5,961 nt of DNA from Nitratireductor sp. (GCA_020441735.1 JAGRLQ010000313.1:1-5961); one strand, 5' to 3'. Counted from the first letter of the stretch, positions 1 to 5,961 are shown. Numbers and translations: made by a program. Notes: generated from the letters alone by a model not told the origin.

Positions 1-626
1 CCATCGCCGATTTCGGCGACGATGCAGTGGCCGGCTGGGCGATCGTCGGGCGTATCATCCCGCTTGCCTTTGCTGCCATTTTCGCTCTTTCCGGTGCTGT
101 TGGACCCATTCTCGCACAGAACTACGGCGCCGGCCGCCTCGACCGGGTCAACAGCACGATGCGCGACTCGCTTGTCTTCACGCTTGTCTATGTCGTCGCC
201 ATGTGGGCGCTTCTGGCAGCACTGAAAACGCCGATCACGCTGGTGTTCAGCGCCGATGGCGATGCCCTGCAGATGATCGAGGTGTTCTGCTATCTGGTTG
301 CCGGAACGCAGATATTCACCGGCTTCCTGTTCGTTGCCAACGCAGCCTTCAACAATCTCGATCACCCGGTCTATTCCACCCTCTTCAACTGGGGCCGGGC
401 GACGCTCGGCGTCATCCCCTTCGCCCATGTGGGCAGCCGTTGGGGGGCGGAAGGCATCATCATCGGCTGGGGGGTTGGTGGCGCCGTCTTCGGTATTCTG
501 GCGCTTGTCGCCTGCTTCTGGGTATTGCGCAGACTGCCAAAACAGGCGGCCAGGGAAGGCATCAGCGTCTATGTGCCGCCGGTGGCCAATTCGCCGTTTT
601 CTTCAGGCCGCGGCGCCGGGCTTTAA
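1..626 (+). CDS. MATE family efflux transporter, C-terminal part (5' end outside the window)
   Basis: Inner-membrane antiporter of the MATE (NorM/DinF-like) family, expected to export cationic drugs or metabolites in exchange for Na+ or H+. The reading frame is open from base 3 to a TAA at 624-626, giving about the last 207 residues; the family is normally 440-480 residues, so roughly the first half is missing. Seen directly: a hydrophobic helix (about residues 17-33) running into GPILAQNYGAGRLDR (34-48), which matches the MATE signature of a helix end followed by GQNxGAGR. Further hydrophobic segments lie near 56-74, 91-113, 126-141 and 150-175. The segment NWGR...GVIPFAHVGSRWGAEG is typical of the C-terminal lobe, and a short polar tail follows. 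There is no internal stop or frameshift. It converges on the patatin gene, with 6 bases between stop codons. The substrate cannot be told from this part; family assignment is firm. Confidence 0.9.
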   Translation, partial: IADFGDDAVAGWAIVGRIIPLAFAAIFALSGAVGPILAQNYGAGRLDRVNSTMRDSLVFTLVYVVAMWALLAALKTPITLVFSADGDALQMIEVFCYLVAGTQIFTGFLFVANAAFNNLDHPVYSTLFNWGRATLGVIPFAHVGSRWGAEGIIIGWGVGGAVFGILALVACFWVLRRLPKQAAREGISVYVPPVANSPFSSGRGAGL

Positions 627-631
627 CCCGG
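616..631. terminator. Possible shared hairpin at the convergent gene ends
   Basis: A perfect 5-base inverted repeat (CCGGG at 616-620 and CCCGG at 627-631) encloses the 6-base loop CTTTAA, which contains the MATE stop codon. It sits within the 6-base gap and adjacent ends of two convergent genes, where a bidirectional terminator would be expected. No T-run follows on either strand, so it is not a canonical intrinsic terminator. It could also be chance in GC-rich sequence. Confidence 0.3.
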
Positions 632-632
632 A

Positions 633-1475
633 TCAACCGGCAACAGTTTCGGCCTCGAGCAGCCGTTCCAGACCGCGCCGCGTCTCGTCATAGATGGGCG
701 CGGTTTCGGCCAGGATTTCGCGTACTTTCAGGAAATCGAGAACCCGATAGGCATCGACATTGGGCCGCAGAAACAGATCCGGCGGGTGGGATTTCAGTTT
801 CAGCGTGGTGATCGATTGCATCATCAACTGGCTGGCGCCGAAGGCCGAGTCGATGCGTGACGGCAGTTTTCCGGGTTTCCCCGTTGGGAGGCCGACCACA
901 TCGACGGCGACGATCTTGTGTTTGCCTGCATCGAGCAGGTCAAACGGCAGCGGGTTGTGGATGCCACCATCGATCAGCACCGTGCCGTCTATGACAACGG
1001 GAACGAATACCACCGGAATGGCGGCCGAAGCGGCAACCGCCTTGCGCAGATCGCCTCTCTCGAGCACCTTCAGCGCATTGCCGTAATAGTCCGTGCCAGT
1101 GAGCCTGAGCGGAATGGACAATTCCTCGAAGGTCCTCGGATAGTTCTCCGGCAGGAAGATCTCGAGCACCTTTTCAACATCCATCTGGCCGAAGTTTCCG
1201 GCACCTGCAAAGGCACGCAGCGGCTGGGGCCGCAGTCTCCAGAGATTGGCAAAAACGGCGGTTCGGTTGCCGAAGGCGGAGAGCATCAGTTCCTCGATCT
1301 CGGCACCCGACATGCCGGAGGCATAGCCTGCACCGATAATTGCGCCGATGGAGGAGCCGGAGATCGCAGCCGGTTTCACATCCAGGTCGTCAAAGGCCTT
1401 GAGGACATGGATATGGGCAATACCGCGCGCGCCGCCGCCGCCCAAAGCCAGAGCAACCGAGTGTTGATCGTTCAT
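633..1475 (-). CDS. Patatin-like phospholipase family protein (RssA type)
   Basis: Serine lipid acyl hydrolase of the patatin family, 280 residues, close to the usual size of bacterial RssA-like proteins (about 300). Motifs seen: a glycine-rich oxyanion loop, GGGGARG, at residues 12-18; the nucleophile elbow GSSIG at 40-44, making Ser42 the predicted nucleophile; and DGG at 169-171, making Asp169 the second member of the Ser-Asp dyad. The segment ASAAIPVVFVPV (149-160) just before the DGG is also typical. No signal peptide or membrane helix is visible, so it is probably cytoplasmic or peripheral at the inner membrane. The ATG at 1473-1475 is preceded by GGAAAG six bases upstream, and the oxyanion loop begins 12 residues in, which supports this start. 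It lies 79 bases downstream of the M16 pair on the same strand, so it may be read through from there or have its own promoter. The actual lipid substrate is unknown. Confidence 0.92.
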   Translation of the reverse strand: MNDQHSVALALGGGGARGIAHIHVLKAFDDLDVKPAAISGSSIGAIIGAGYASGMSGAEIEELMLSAFGNRTAVFANLWRLRPQPLRAFAGAGNFGQMDVEKVLEIFLPENYPRTFEELSIPLRLTGTDYYGNALKVLERGDLRKAVAASAAIPVVFVPVVIDGTVLIDGGIHNPLPFDLLDAGKHKIVAVDVVGLPTGKPGKLPSRIDSAFGASQLMMQSITTLKLKSHPPDLFLRPNVDAYRVLDFLKVREILAETAPIYDETRRGLERLLEAETVAG

Positions 1476-1487
1476 CTTCGACTTTCC

Positions 1488-1509
1488 AAAACAGAAGCGG
1501 TTCTACCGC
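1488..1509 (-). terminator. Weak intrinsic-terminator-like hairpin between the M16 pair and the patatin gene
   Basis: On the minus strand GCGGT (1509-1505) and ACCGC (1501-1497) form a 5-base stem with a 3-base loop, followed by TTCTGTTTT (1496-1488). This has the shape of a weak rho-independent terminator. It ends only about 12 bases before the patatin start codon, with the patatin SD just after it, so it could equally act as a partial attenuator or be chance. The rest of the 79-base gap holds only a second small inverted repeat (GCATG/CATGC at 1525-1540). Confidence 0.3.
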
Positions 1510-1554
1510 CCTTACACAATGCCCGCATGACGGTCCATGCCGGATAGCAGGCGG

Positions 1555-2901
1555 TCAGTTCGCCGCCGTGTCCTGCATCACCGGCTCCGGGCCAATGGTA
1601 ACGATGGCGGGTTCCACGGAAAGCAGGCGCGCCGCGACTTCCTTCACGTCTTCCAGCGTGACCGCGTTAATGTACTGCCTGCGCTGGTCGACATAATCGA
1701 TGGGAAGATCCTCGGCCTGCAGACGCACAAGCCCGTCCGCGATCTTTGCCGAGGTGTCGAGGTTGTTGATCGCATAAGCGCCAAGGACAAACTTTCTGGC
1801 AGCTTCCAGTTCCTCAGCACTCGGACCCTCCTCTGCCATGCGCCGGATTTCCGCCAACAGCAGATCAAGCGCCTGACCGGCCTGATCGGACTTCGTGGAA
1901 AAGCCGGCGGAGAGATAGGCGCTGTGGCCAAGTGTGGTCAGATCCGAACCGACACTATAGACGAGGCCGCGTTTTTCGCGGATTTCATCATAGAGCCGGG
2001 AGGAAAAACCGCCTCCGCCAAGAATATGGTTCATCAGATAAGCGGCGAAAAAATCCGGATCGGCGCGCTTGAGCCCCGGCAAGGCGATGGAAACGGTCGT
2101 CTGAGGGGTATCGAACACTACATGCTTGCGAAAGCCGAAGACCGGCTCGACATCTTCGACGGTGGCAAGTGGTACCGTTTCCGGCAGGCCCGCGAAAGCG
2201 GTATCCACCAGCCTGGCAGCATCTTGCGGCGTGATGGCGCCGACAATGCCAATGGTTACGTTGCCACGTGCCAGCAGCCGCGCGTGCTGTTCAACGACGT
2301 CGCTGCGGGTAATGCGGGCAAGGGTGCGCTCGTCCCCCTGTGAACTCAAACCGTAGGGATGCCCCGGGAAAATGCGTTCGCGCATGGTGTCGGCAAGGAT
2401 GGCGCCGGGGCTGGTCCGCCCACGCACCGCCCGCTGAATGAACCCGGCGCGGATGCGCTCCAGCGCCTGCTCCTCGAAGGCGGGTCCAGTCAGAATGCCA
2501 CCGAGCAGCGCAAGGGCTCCCTCAACCTCGCCTGCCAGAACCCGCATGCCGCCTGAAAGTGCATCGCGGCCCGCCGAAAACCCCATCTCGATACCGCGGG
2601 CTTCCAGTTCGGCCTTGAGTTCGGCGGCGCTCATGCCGTCGGCGCCCTCATCCATCATCGCAGCCAGCACGGCGGACAGGCCTGCCTTGCCGGAAGGGTC
2701 CTGATTGGCACCGCCCTCGAACTCGAACGACAATGTGACGATGGGAACCGTGTAATCCTCGACAAGCCAGAAACGGATGCCTTCGGGCGAGGTCATTGCC
2801 CGGATATCCGCTGCACGCGCCGTCGTGACCGCAGCGAGCAGCGCCAGGAACACCAGCAGAATGCGCAGCGCTGTTTCGTAGCGCAGATTGCCCGCAATCA
2901 T
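1555..2901 (-). CDS. M16 peptidase family protein, non-catalytic (R/Y) subunit of a periplasmic pair
   Basis: M16B-family (PqqL/processing-peptidase-like) protein of 448 residues with two homologous domains. Residues 1-30 form a clear signal peptide: hydrophobic core at about 13-25, then ARA at 28-30 with cleavage expected before Ala31. The zinc motif is lost. Where the partner has HFLEH, this protein has A77-V-L-A-A81, and the downstream glutamates align with Arg149 and Gln156. The second domain keeps a glycine-rich loop and the Arg/Tyr segment (GGGGFSSRLYDEIREKRGLVYSV region, 295-317, with Arg311 and Tyr315), which in M16B heterodimers contacts the substrate. It should therefore be inactive alone and complete the active-site chamber of the upstream gene's product. 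Its ATG overlaps that gene's TGA (ATGA), and a TGAGG Shine-Dalgarno lies 8 bases before the ATG, so translation is probably coupled. Family assignment is firm; the heterodimer is inferred from gene pairing and residue complementarity. Confidence 0.93.
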   Translation of the reverse strand: MIAGNLRYETALRILLVFLALLAAVTTARAADIRAMTSPEGIRFWLVEDYTVPIVTLSFEFEGGANQDPSGKAGLSAVLAAMMDEGADGMSAAELKAELEARGIEMGFSAGRDALSGGMRVLAGEVEGALALLGGILTGPAFEEQALERIRAGFIQRAVRGRTSPGAILADTMRERIFPGHPYGLSSQGDERTLARITRSDVVEQHARLLARGNVTIGIVGAITPQDAARLVDTAFAGLPETVPLATVEDVEPVFGFRKHVVFDTPQTTVSIALPGLKRADPDFFAAYLMNHILGGGGFSSRLYDEIREKRGLVYSVGSDLTTLGHSAYLSAGFSTKSDQAGQALDLLLAEIRRMAEEGPSAEELEAARKFVLGAYAINNLDTSAKIADGLVRLQAEDLPIDYVDQRRQYINAVTLEDVKEVAARLLSVEPAIVTIGPEPVMQDTAAN

Positions 2902-4292
2902 GACTTCGGCCTCAGATAGGAGGTGACCGAGCGATGCGGGCGCAGATATTTGCGCGCCACCTGGTTTATGTCCTCGACGGTCACGGCCGAGATACGCTCA
3001 GGCCATTCATGAATATCCTCCACCTTGCCGCCAAGCGACAGAACTGTGCCATAAAGTCGGGCGAGCGTCGTCTGGCTGTCGCGCTCGAAGATGACGCTCT
3101 TGAGCAGGGAATTGCGCTGCCGGTCCAGCTCCTCCTGGGTAACGCCGTGCTCGATGATGTCGTCTACAACCCCGGCGATTGCCTGCTCGACATCCTCTAC
3201 GCTGTATTTGCCGCGCGGCCTGCCATACAGGCCGAAACGGGTCTGACCGCGCGAAGCGCCCTGAAACCAGGCACCCGCCGATGTGGCGACCTCATCTTCC
3301 ACAATGAGCTTGCGATAGAGGCGTGCAGTGCTGGAGCCACTGAGGATCGAGGCAAGAAGATCGAGCGCCTCGGCCTCGCCTGCCTGCGCAGTCTGGTAGG
3401 AAGGAACCAGGTAAAAACGCTCGAAGGACGGGGTTGTCACGCGTTCATCGAAATATTCCGCGGAGCGGGCTGCCACCGGCTCGGGTTCCACGATGGGGTT
3501 GACCGGAACCGCTCCATTGCCGGGAGCAAGCTTGCCGTATGTCCCGTTAGCCAGTTCCAGCACCTGTTGTGCTTCAACATCGCCGGCGACCACGAGGACA
3601 GCATTGTCGGGCCGGTAATGGGTTTTGTAGAACCCCATTGCATCTTCGAGCGTCAAGCTCTCGATTTCGTGCGCCCAGCCTATGATCGGCGTGCCATAGG
3701 GATGATGCTTGTACAGAATCGCCGCAACGGTTTCGCCAAGGATGCCGCCCGGGCTTGAATCCACCCGTGAGCGCCGTTCCTCCAGAACGACATTCTTCTC
3801 CGGTTCTATCACAGCCTCGGTCAGCACAAGGTTGACCATGCGGTCGGCCTCGTAACCCATGACCATTGCGAGCGCTTCAGGCGAAACCTTCTGGTAGTAG
3901 ACGGTAAAATCGACGGTGGTGAAGGCATTTTCCTGCCCACCGATTTCCGCCACCTTGCTGGAGAACTCTCCCGCCGGAACGGTCTTCGTACCCTTGAACA
4001 TCAGATGCTCGAGGAAATGGGCAAGGCCGGACTTTCCCGGCGGGTCGTTTGAAGAACCGCTCTTGTACCAGACCATATGGGTGACGACGGGTGCGCGGCG
4101 GTCGGGAATGACGACCACTTCCATGCCGTTTTCGAGCTGAAAGCGCGAGACATCAGGCTTGCCTGCCTGCGTCTTGGCTGCAGCGAAAGCGGATGCAGAC
4201 AACAGGCAAAGGATGGACAGGAAAATGGTGGCGAGACGTAGCCGAACGTTTTGAATGGGAACCTCCCGGCATCTGATCAAGGCCGGAATCAT
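2898..4292 (-). CDS. M16 zinc metallopeptidase, catalytic subunit, exported
   Basis: Insulinase/pitrilysin-type zinc protease (M16B) of up to 464 residues, two-domain as usual for the subfamily. The inverted zinc motif HFLEH is at residues 92-96: His92 and His96 bind zinc and Glu95 is the general base. The companion segment E165-KNVVLE-E172 supplies Glu172 as third zinc ligand and Glu165 as the second conserved glutamate. The HHPYG motif is at 196-200. An export signal is visible: basic residues around 17-19, hydrophobic core at about 21-34, cleavage expected after AFA (35-37). The C-terminal domain lacks the RGLVYS-type Arg/Tyr segment (VEDEVATSAG instead), which the downstream partner has. 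The start is uncertain: the ATG at 4290-4292 has no Shine-Dalgarno, while GGGAGG at 4262-4267 stands 5 bases before an ATT at 4254-4256; that start would give 452 residues and a tighter signal peptide. It begins 82 bases after rsmD. Confidence 0.95.
   Translation of the reverse strand: MIPALIRCREVPIQNVRLRLATIFLSILCLLSASAFAAAKTQAGKPDVSRFQLENGMEVVVIPDRRAPVVTHMVWYKSGSSNDPPGKSGLAHFLEHLMFKGTKTVPAGEFSSKVAEIGGQENAFTTVDFTVYYQKVSPEALAMVMGYEADRMVNLVLTEAVIEPEKNVVLEERRSRVDSSPGGILGETVAAILYKHHPYGTPIIGWAHEIESLTLEDAMGFYKTHYRPDNAVLVVAGDVEAQQVLELANGTYGKLAPGNGAVPVNPIVEPEPVAARSAEYFDERVTTPSFERFYLVPSYQTAQAGEAEALDLLASILSGSSTARLYRKLIVEDEVATSAGAWFQGASRGQTRFGLYGRPRGKYSVEDVEQAIAGVVDDIIEHGVTQEELDRQRNSLLKSVIFERDSQTTLARLYGTVLSLGGKVEDIHEWPERISAVTVEDINQVARKYLRPHRSVTSYLRPKS
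4254..4267 (-). promoter_or_regulatory. Strong Shine-Dalgarno inside the annotated 5' end of the catalytic M16 gene
   Basis: On the minus strand GGGAGG (4267-4262) is followed by a 5-base spacer (TTCCC) and then ATT (4256-4254), in frame with the M16 protein. The SD match and spacing are the best of any start in this gene. The codon is not ATG, GTG or TTG, and ATT starts are rare (infC is the known bacterial case). Either ATT is the start, the base is a variant or sequencing error for ATG, or the purine run is chance and the upstream ATG is used. Confidence 0.4.
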
Positions 4293-4321
4293 ACTGGGCC
4301 AGGTTCAAATGAACAGAGCAA

Positions 4322-4348
4322 AATGTGCAACCGCAATCACAAGGCGGT
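4322..4348 (-). terminator. Possible weak terminator after rsmD
   Basis: In the 82-base gap between rsmD and the M16 genes, the minus strand can form a 5-base stem (ACCGC at 4348-4344, GCGGT at 4334-4330) with a 9-base loop, followed 5 bases later by the short T-run ATTTT (4326-4322). The stem is short and the T-run weak. A small palindrome, GTTCAAATGAAC, lies at 4303-4314 just before the M16 ATG. No good sigma-70-type promoter could be picked out, so whether the M16 genes are co-transcribed with rsmD is open. Confidence 0.22.
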
Positions 4349-4374
4349 CATTACGGCGTCGATATGGCTGCCCG

Positions 4375-4929
4375 TCATGTTGTGTCTGGCGTCATGATGG
4401 CGATTGCCGTGTCGCCGAAGACACGACGGTCCAGCATTTCATAGCCCTCAATGCCATCCGGCATGGCCGCCGTACTTTCCTCCAGCACGACAATCGCATC
4501 TTCGGTCAGCCAGCCGCCTTCAAGCAAGGCGGCAAGCGCGCGCGTTCCCAATTCCCTGCCATAGGGCGGATCAAGAAAGGCAATGCCATATGGCGGCATG
4601 TTTCCGCACGGGCCGAGCCGGGTGGCATCGCGCCTGAATATCCGGGTGCAACCCTGCAGGCCCAATTGCTCGATATTGGTTCTTAAGAGCGCCCTCCCCT
4701 CAGCGCTGTCATCGACAAAGAGGGCATAGGCTGCGCCGCGCGACAGCGCTTCGAGACCAAGCGCCCCGGTTCCCGCAAACAGGTCAATGACCCGCTTGCC
4801 GGAAAGGTCGATGCGGCCAGACAGAATGTTGAACAGGCTTTCGCGGGTGCGGTCACTGGTCGGGCGGACCTTGTCCGATTTCGGTCCTGCCAGCCGCCGC
4901 CCGCCGAACCTACCGCCGACGATCCGCAC
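4375..4929 (-). CDS. rsmD: 16S rRNA (guanine(966)-N(2))-methyltransferase RsmD
   Basis: Class I SAM-dependent methyltransferase that in E. coli methylates the exocyclic N2 of G966 in 16S rRNA during 30S assembly. From the GTG at 4927-4929 the protein has 184 residues, matching the usual 180-200, and begins (M)RIVGGRFGGRRL, the standard RsmD N-terminus. Motifs (numbered from that GTG): the substrate-side segment KVRPTSDRTRESLFNIL (20-36); SAM motif I, DLFAGTG (49-55), then LGLEALSRGA; acidic FVDD (71-74) for the SAM ribose; Asp101 near the adenine pocket; and the catalytic DPPY (120-123), the N2-guanine methyltransferase signature. AAGGGA lies about 8 bases before the GTG. The frame is open further upstream to an ATG at 5133, but that extra 68-residue stretch is the other-frame reading of the basic rluB tail and does not look like RsmD. 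The start overlaps the end of rluB by 20 bases, suggesting translational coupling within a ribosome-maturation operon. Confidence 0.95.
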   Translation of the reverse strand: MRIVGGRFGGRRLAGPKSDKVRPTSDRTRESLFNILSGRIDLSGKRVIDLFAGTGALGLEALSRGAAYALFVDDSAEGRALLRTNIEQLGLQGCTRIFRRDATRLGPCGNMPPYGIAFLDPPYGRELGTRALAALLEGGWLTEDAIVVLEESTAAMPDGIEGYEMLDRRVFGDTAIAIMTPDTT

Positions 4930-5923
4930 CGGGCTTTCCCTTTCGAGGTGTTGAGCCGGCAGGCTTCTTCGGCGATTTGCGCGGGCGTGTGGAGAGCTTG
5001 CCGAGCGCCTGTTCGGTGGTGGATGCCCGCTGCCCGGCAGCCTTGCGCTGTTTGCTGCCGTCGGCCTTTTTCCCGGCTGTACGTTTTTTCTTCGGACCGT
5101 CGGAAACAGGCTTGTCCGGTTTTGGCAGAGCACTCTCGAACTGCGCGCCGGCTTTTTCGATCAGCCGGGCTCCCAGTTGGTCGCGCAAGGTCCGGCCGCG
5201 GATTTCGCGTACGGCACCGGGCTCCAGATCGCCCAGTTGAAACGGGCCATAGGAGATGCGGATCAGGCGGGTCACAGTAAGCCCCAGCGCGCTCAGCACC
5301 TGCTTGACCTCCCGGTTCTTGCCCTCGCGGAACGCCATGGTGATCCAGGCATTCGTTCCCTGTGTGCGCTCGAGCACTGCCTCGATCGAGCCGTAGAGGA
5401 CGCCATCGACGGCGATACCGTCTTTCAGCGTATCAAGCTGCTGCTGGGTCACCGAGCCATGAACACGCACCCGGTATCGTCGCAGCCAGCCGGTTTCCGG
5501 CAGTTCCAGAACGCGCGCGAGGCCGCCATCATTGGTCAGCAGCATCAGGCCTTCGGTGTTGATGTCGAGTCGGCCGACGGAAATGACACGCGGCAGGTTT
5601 TCCGGCAGGGCGTCAAACACTGTTCTGCGCCCTTCAGGGTCACGATTGGTGGTCACCAGCCCTGAAGGCTTGTGATAGAGCCACAGCCGGGTTCGCTCCT
5701 TCGGCCGCAGGGCTTCGCCATCGACCTCGATGCGGTCGGCATCCGTGACGGTCACCGCGGGCGTCTGCAGCACCTTGCCATTGAGTTTGACCCGCCCGTC
5801 GGCAATCCAGGCCTCCGCCTGACGGCGCGAGCAAAGCCCGGCACGCGCCATGCGCTTGGCGATGCGTTCCGGCTTGTCGTCTTCCTGAACCGGTGTGGGC
5901 TCTGTTTCTTGTTTGTCTTGCAT
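4910..5923 (-). CDS. rluB: rRNA pseudouridine synthase, RsuA/RluB family, with basic C-terminal tail
   Basis: Converts a specific uridine in rRNA to pseudouridine; RluB acts at U2605 of 23S rRNA in E. coli. Length is 337 residues. Order of parts: a short acidic leader (1-18); an S4 RNA-binding domain (about 18-75, starting ERIAKRMARAGLCSRRQAE); and the catalytic domain (about 79-255). That domain has YHKPSGLVTT, DPEGR.TVFDALP (95-107), the catalytic GRLD (117-120, Asp120 the predicted nucleophile) in GRLDINTEG, and EGKNREVK (200-207). The last 70 or so residues (265-337) are rich in Lys, Arg, Pro, Gly and Ser, probably disordered and RNA-binding; E. coli RluB also has a basic tail, but this one is longer. 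The ATG at 5921-5923 fits the domain start, though no Shine-Dalgarno precedes it. Choosing RluB over RsuA, RluE or RluF rests on overall resemblance, so the exact target base is less sure than the family. Confidence 0.9.
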   Translation of the reverse strand: MQDKQETEPTPVQEDDKPERIAKRMARAGLCSRRQAEAWIADGRVKLNGKVLQTPAVTVTDADRIEVDGEALRPKERTRLWLYHKPSGLVTTNRDPEGRRTVFDALPENLPRVISVGRLDINTEGLMLLTNDGGLARVLELPETGWLRRYRVRVHGSVTQQQLDTLKDGIAVDGVLYGSIEAVLERTQGTNAWITMAFREGKNREVKQVLSALGLTVTRLIRISYGPFQLGDLEPGAVREIRGRTLRDQLGARLIEKAGAQFESALPKPDKPVSDGPKKKRTAGKKADGSKQRKAAGQRASTTEQALGKLSTRPRKSPKKPAGSTPRKGKPGADRRR

Positions 5924-5961
5924 GATGCGATGATTTAGAGCAATTCGGGTTTTGACGGAAT
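5924..5961 (-). promoter_or_regulatory. Short upstream region of rluB, cut by the window edge
   Basis: Thirty-eight bases precede the rluB ATG. On the minus strand they include TCTAAA (5939-5934), four of six matches to a -10 box, about 10 bases before the ATG; any -35 element would lie at or beyond the window end. There is no purine-rich ribosome site. On the plus strand TTTAGAGCAATTC (5934-5946) resembles, from memory, the edge of palindromic intergenic repeats common in Rhizobiaceae, but its other arm is not in the window. The promoter call is tentative. Confidence 0.2.

Noticed and set aside
203..811. A plus-strand ORF overlapping the MATE end and the patatin gene
   Set aside because: It runs in the wrong frame through a recognised transporter and then antisense into the patatin gene; the translation is rich in Arg, Gly and His with no domain, typical of a shadow frame.
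1537..2343. A 268-codon plus-strand ORF opposite the non-catalytic M16 gene
   Set aside because: It lies wholly antisense to a gene with clear family motifs, has no recognisable domain, and such frames are expected by chance at this GC content.
4303..4314. Palindrome GTTCAAATGAAC upstream of the M16 genes as an operator
   Set aside because: It is only a short single copy with no adjacent regulator gene or identifiable promoter, so chance is a sufficient explanation.
4315..4345. A sigma-70 promoter for the M16 pair (TTGCGG or TTGCAC with TTCATT)
   Set aside because: Both boxes match the consensus at only about half of their positions, too weak to call from sequence alone.
4930..5133. A 68-residue N-terminal extension of RsmD starting at an ATG at 5131-5133
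   Set aside because: The extension is the off-frame reading of the RluB tail and resembles no RsmD sequence. RsmD family N-termini begin at RIVGGR, which here directly follows the GTG at 4929.
5177..5665. A 162-codon plus-strand ORF opposite rluB
   Set aside because: It is antisense to the catalytic domain of the pseudouridine synthase and shows no motif or convincing ribosome site.
1..5961. A defence, mobile or novel biosynthetic system
   Set aside because: Every frame of substance belongs to a known housekeeping or transport family. No repeats, integrase, transposase, toxin-antitoxin pair or unrecognised gene was seen, and no abrupt composition change was apparent by eye.

Overview
The window looks like ordinary core chromosome from an alphaproteobacterium, most likely of the order Hyphomicrobiales (Rhizobium/Agrobacterium-like). 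This rests on the high GC content, the style of the proteins and the pairing of two periplasmic M16 peptidase genes beside rsmD and an RsuA/RluB-type pseudouridine synthase. The genus assignment is inference; no rRNA or other marker gene is present. Coding density is very high. There is no sign of an insertion sequence, prophage, CRISPR array, tRNA or rRNA, and no stretch over 100 bases lacks a gene.

Layout from left to right: (1) the 3' part of a MATE-family multidrug/sodium antiporter gene on the plus strand, cut by the window edge. All remaining genes are on the minus strand. (2) A patatin-like (RssA-type) serine lipase, convergent with the MATE gene and only 6 bases from it. (3) and (4) Two tandem M16 (insulinase/pitrilysin-type) peptidase genes overlapping by 4 bases (ATGA). 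The upstream one carries the full zinc site and the downstream one has lost it but keeps the Arg/Tyr substrate-binding segment. (5) rsmD, 16S rRNA guanine-N2 methyltransferase, best started at a GTG inside the end of the next gene. (6) An RluB-type rRNA pseudouridine synthase with a long basic tail.

Read in transcription order (right to left), the minus strand starts with a ribosome-maturation pair (rluB-rsmD, overlapping by 20 bases). An 82-base gap follows, then the exported heterodimeric protease pair, a 79-base gap with a weak hairpin, and the patatin gene, which ends against the MATE gene. The two M16 products both have signal peptides and complementary halves of an active site, so they probably act as one periplasmic enzyme.

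I found no convincing undescribed system. The points most worth a second look are the start of the catalytic M16 gene (an ideal Shine-Dalgarno placed before an ATT codon rather than before the ATG), the split of catalytic residues between the M16 subunits, a possible SD-sequestering structure at their junction, and the very short, SD-less leader of rluB.
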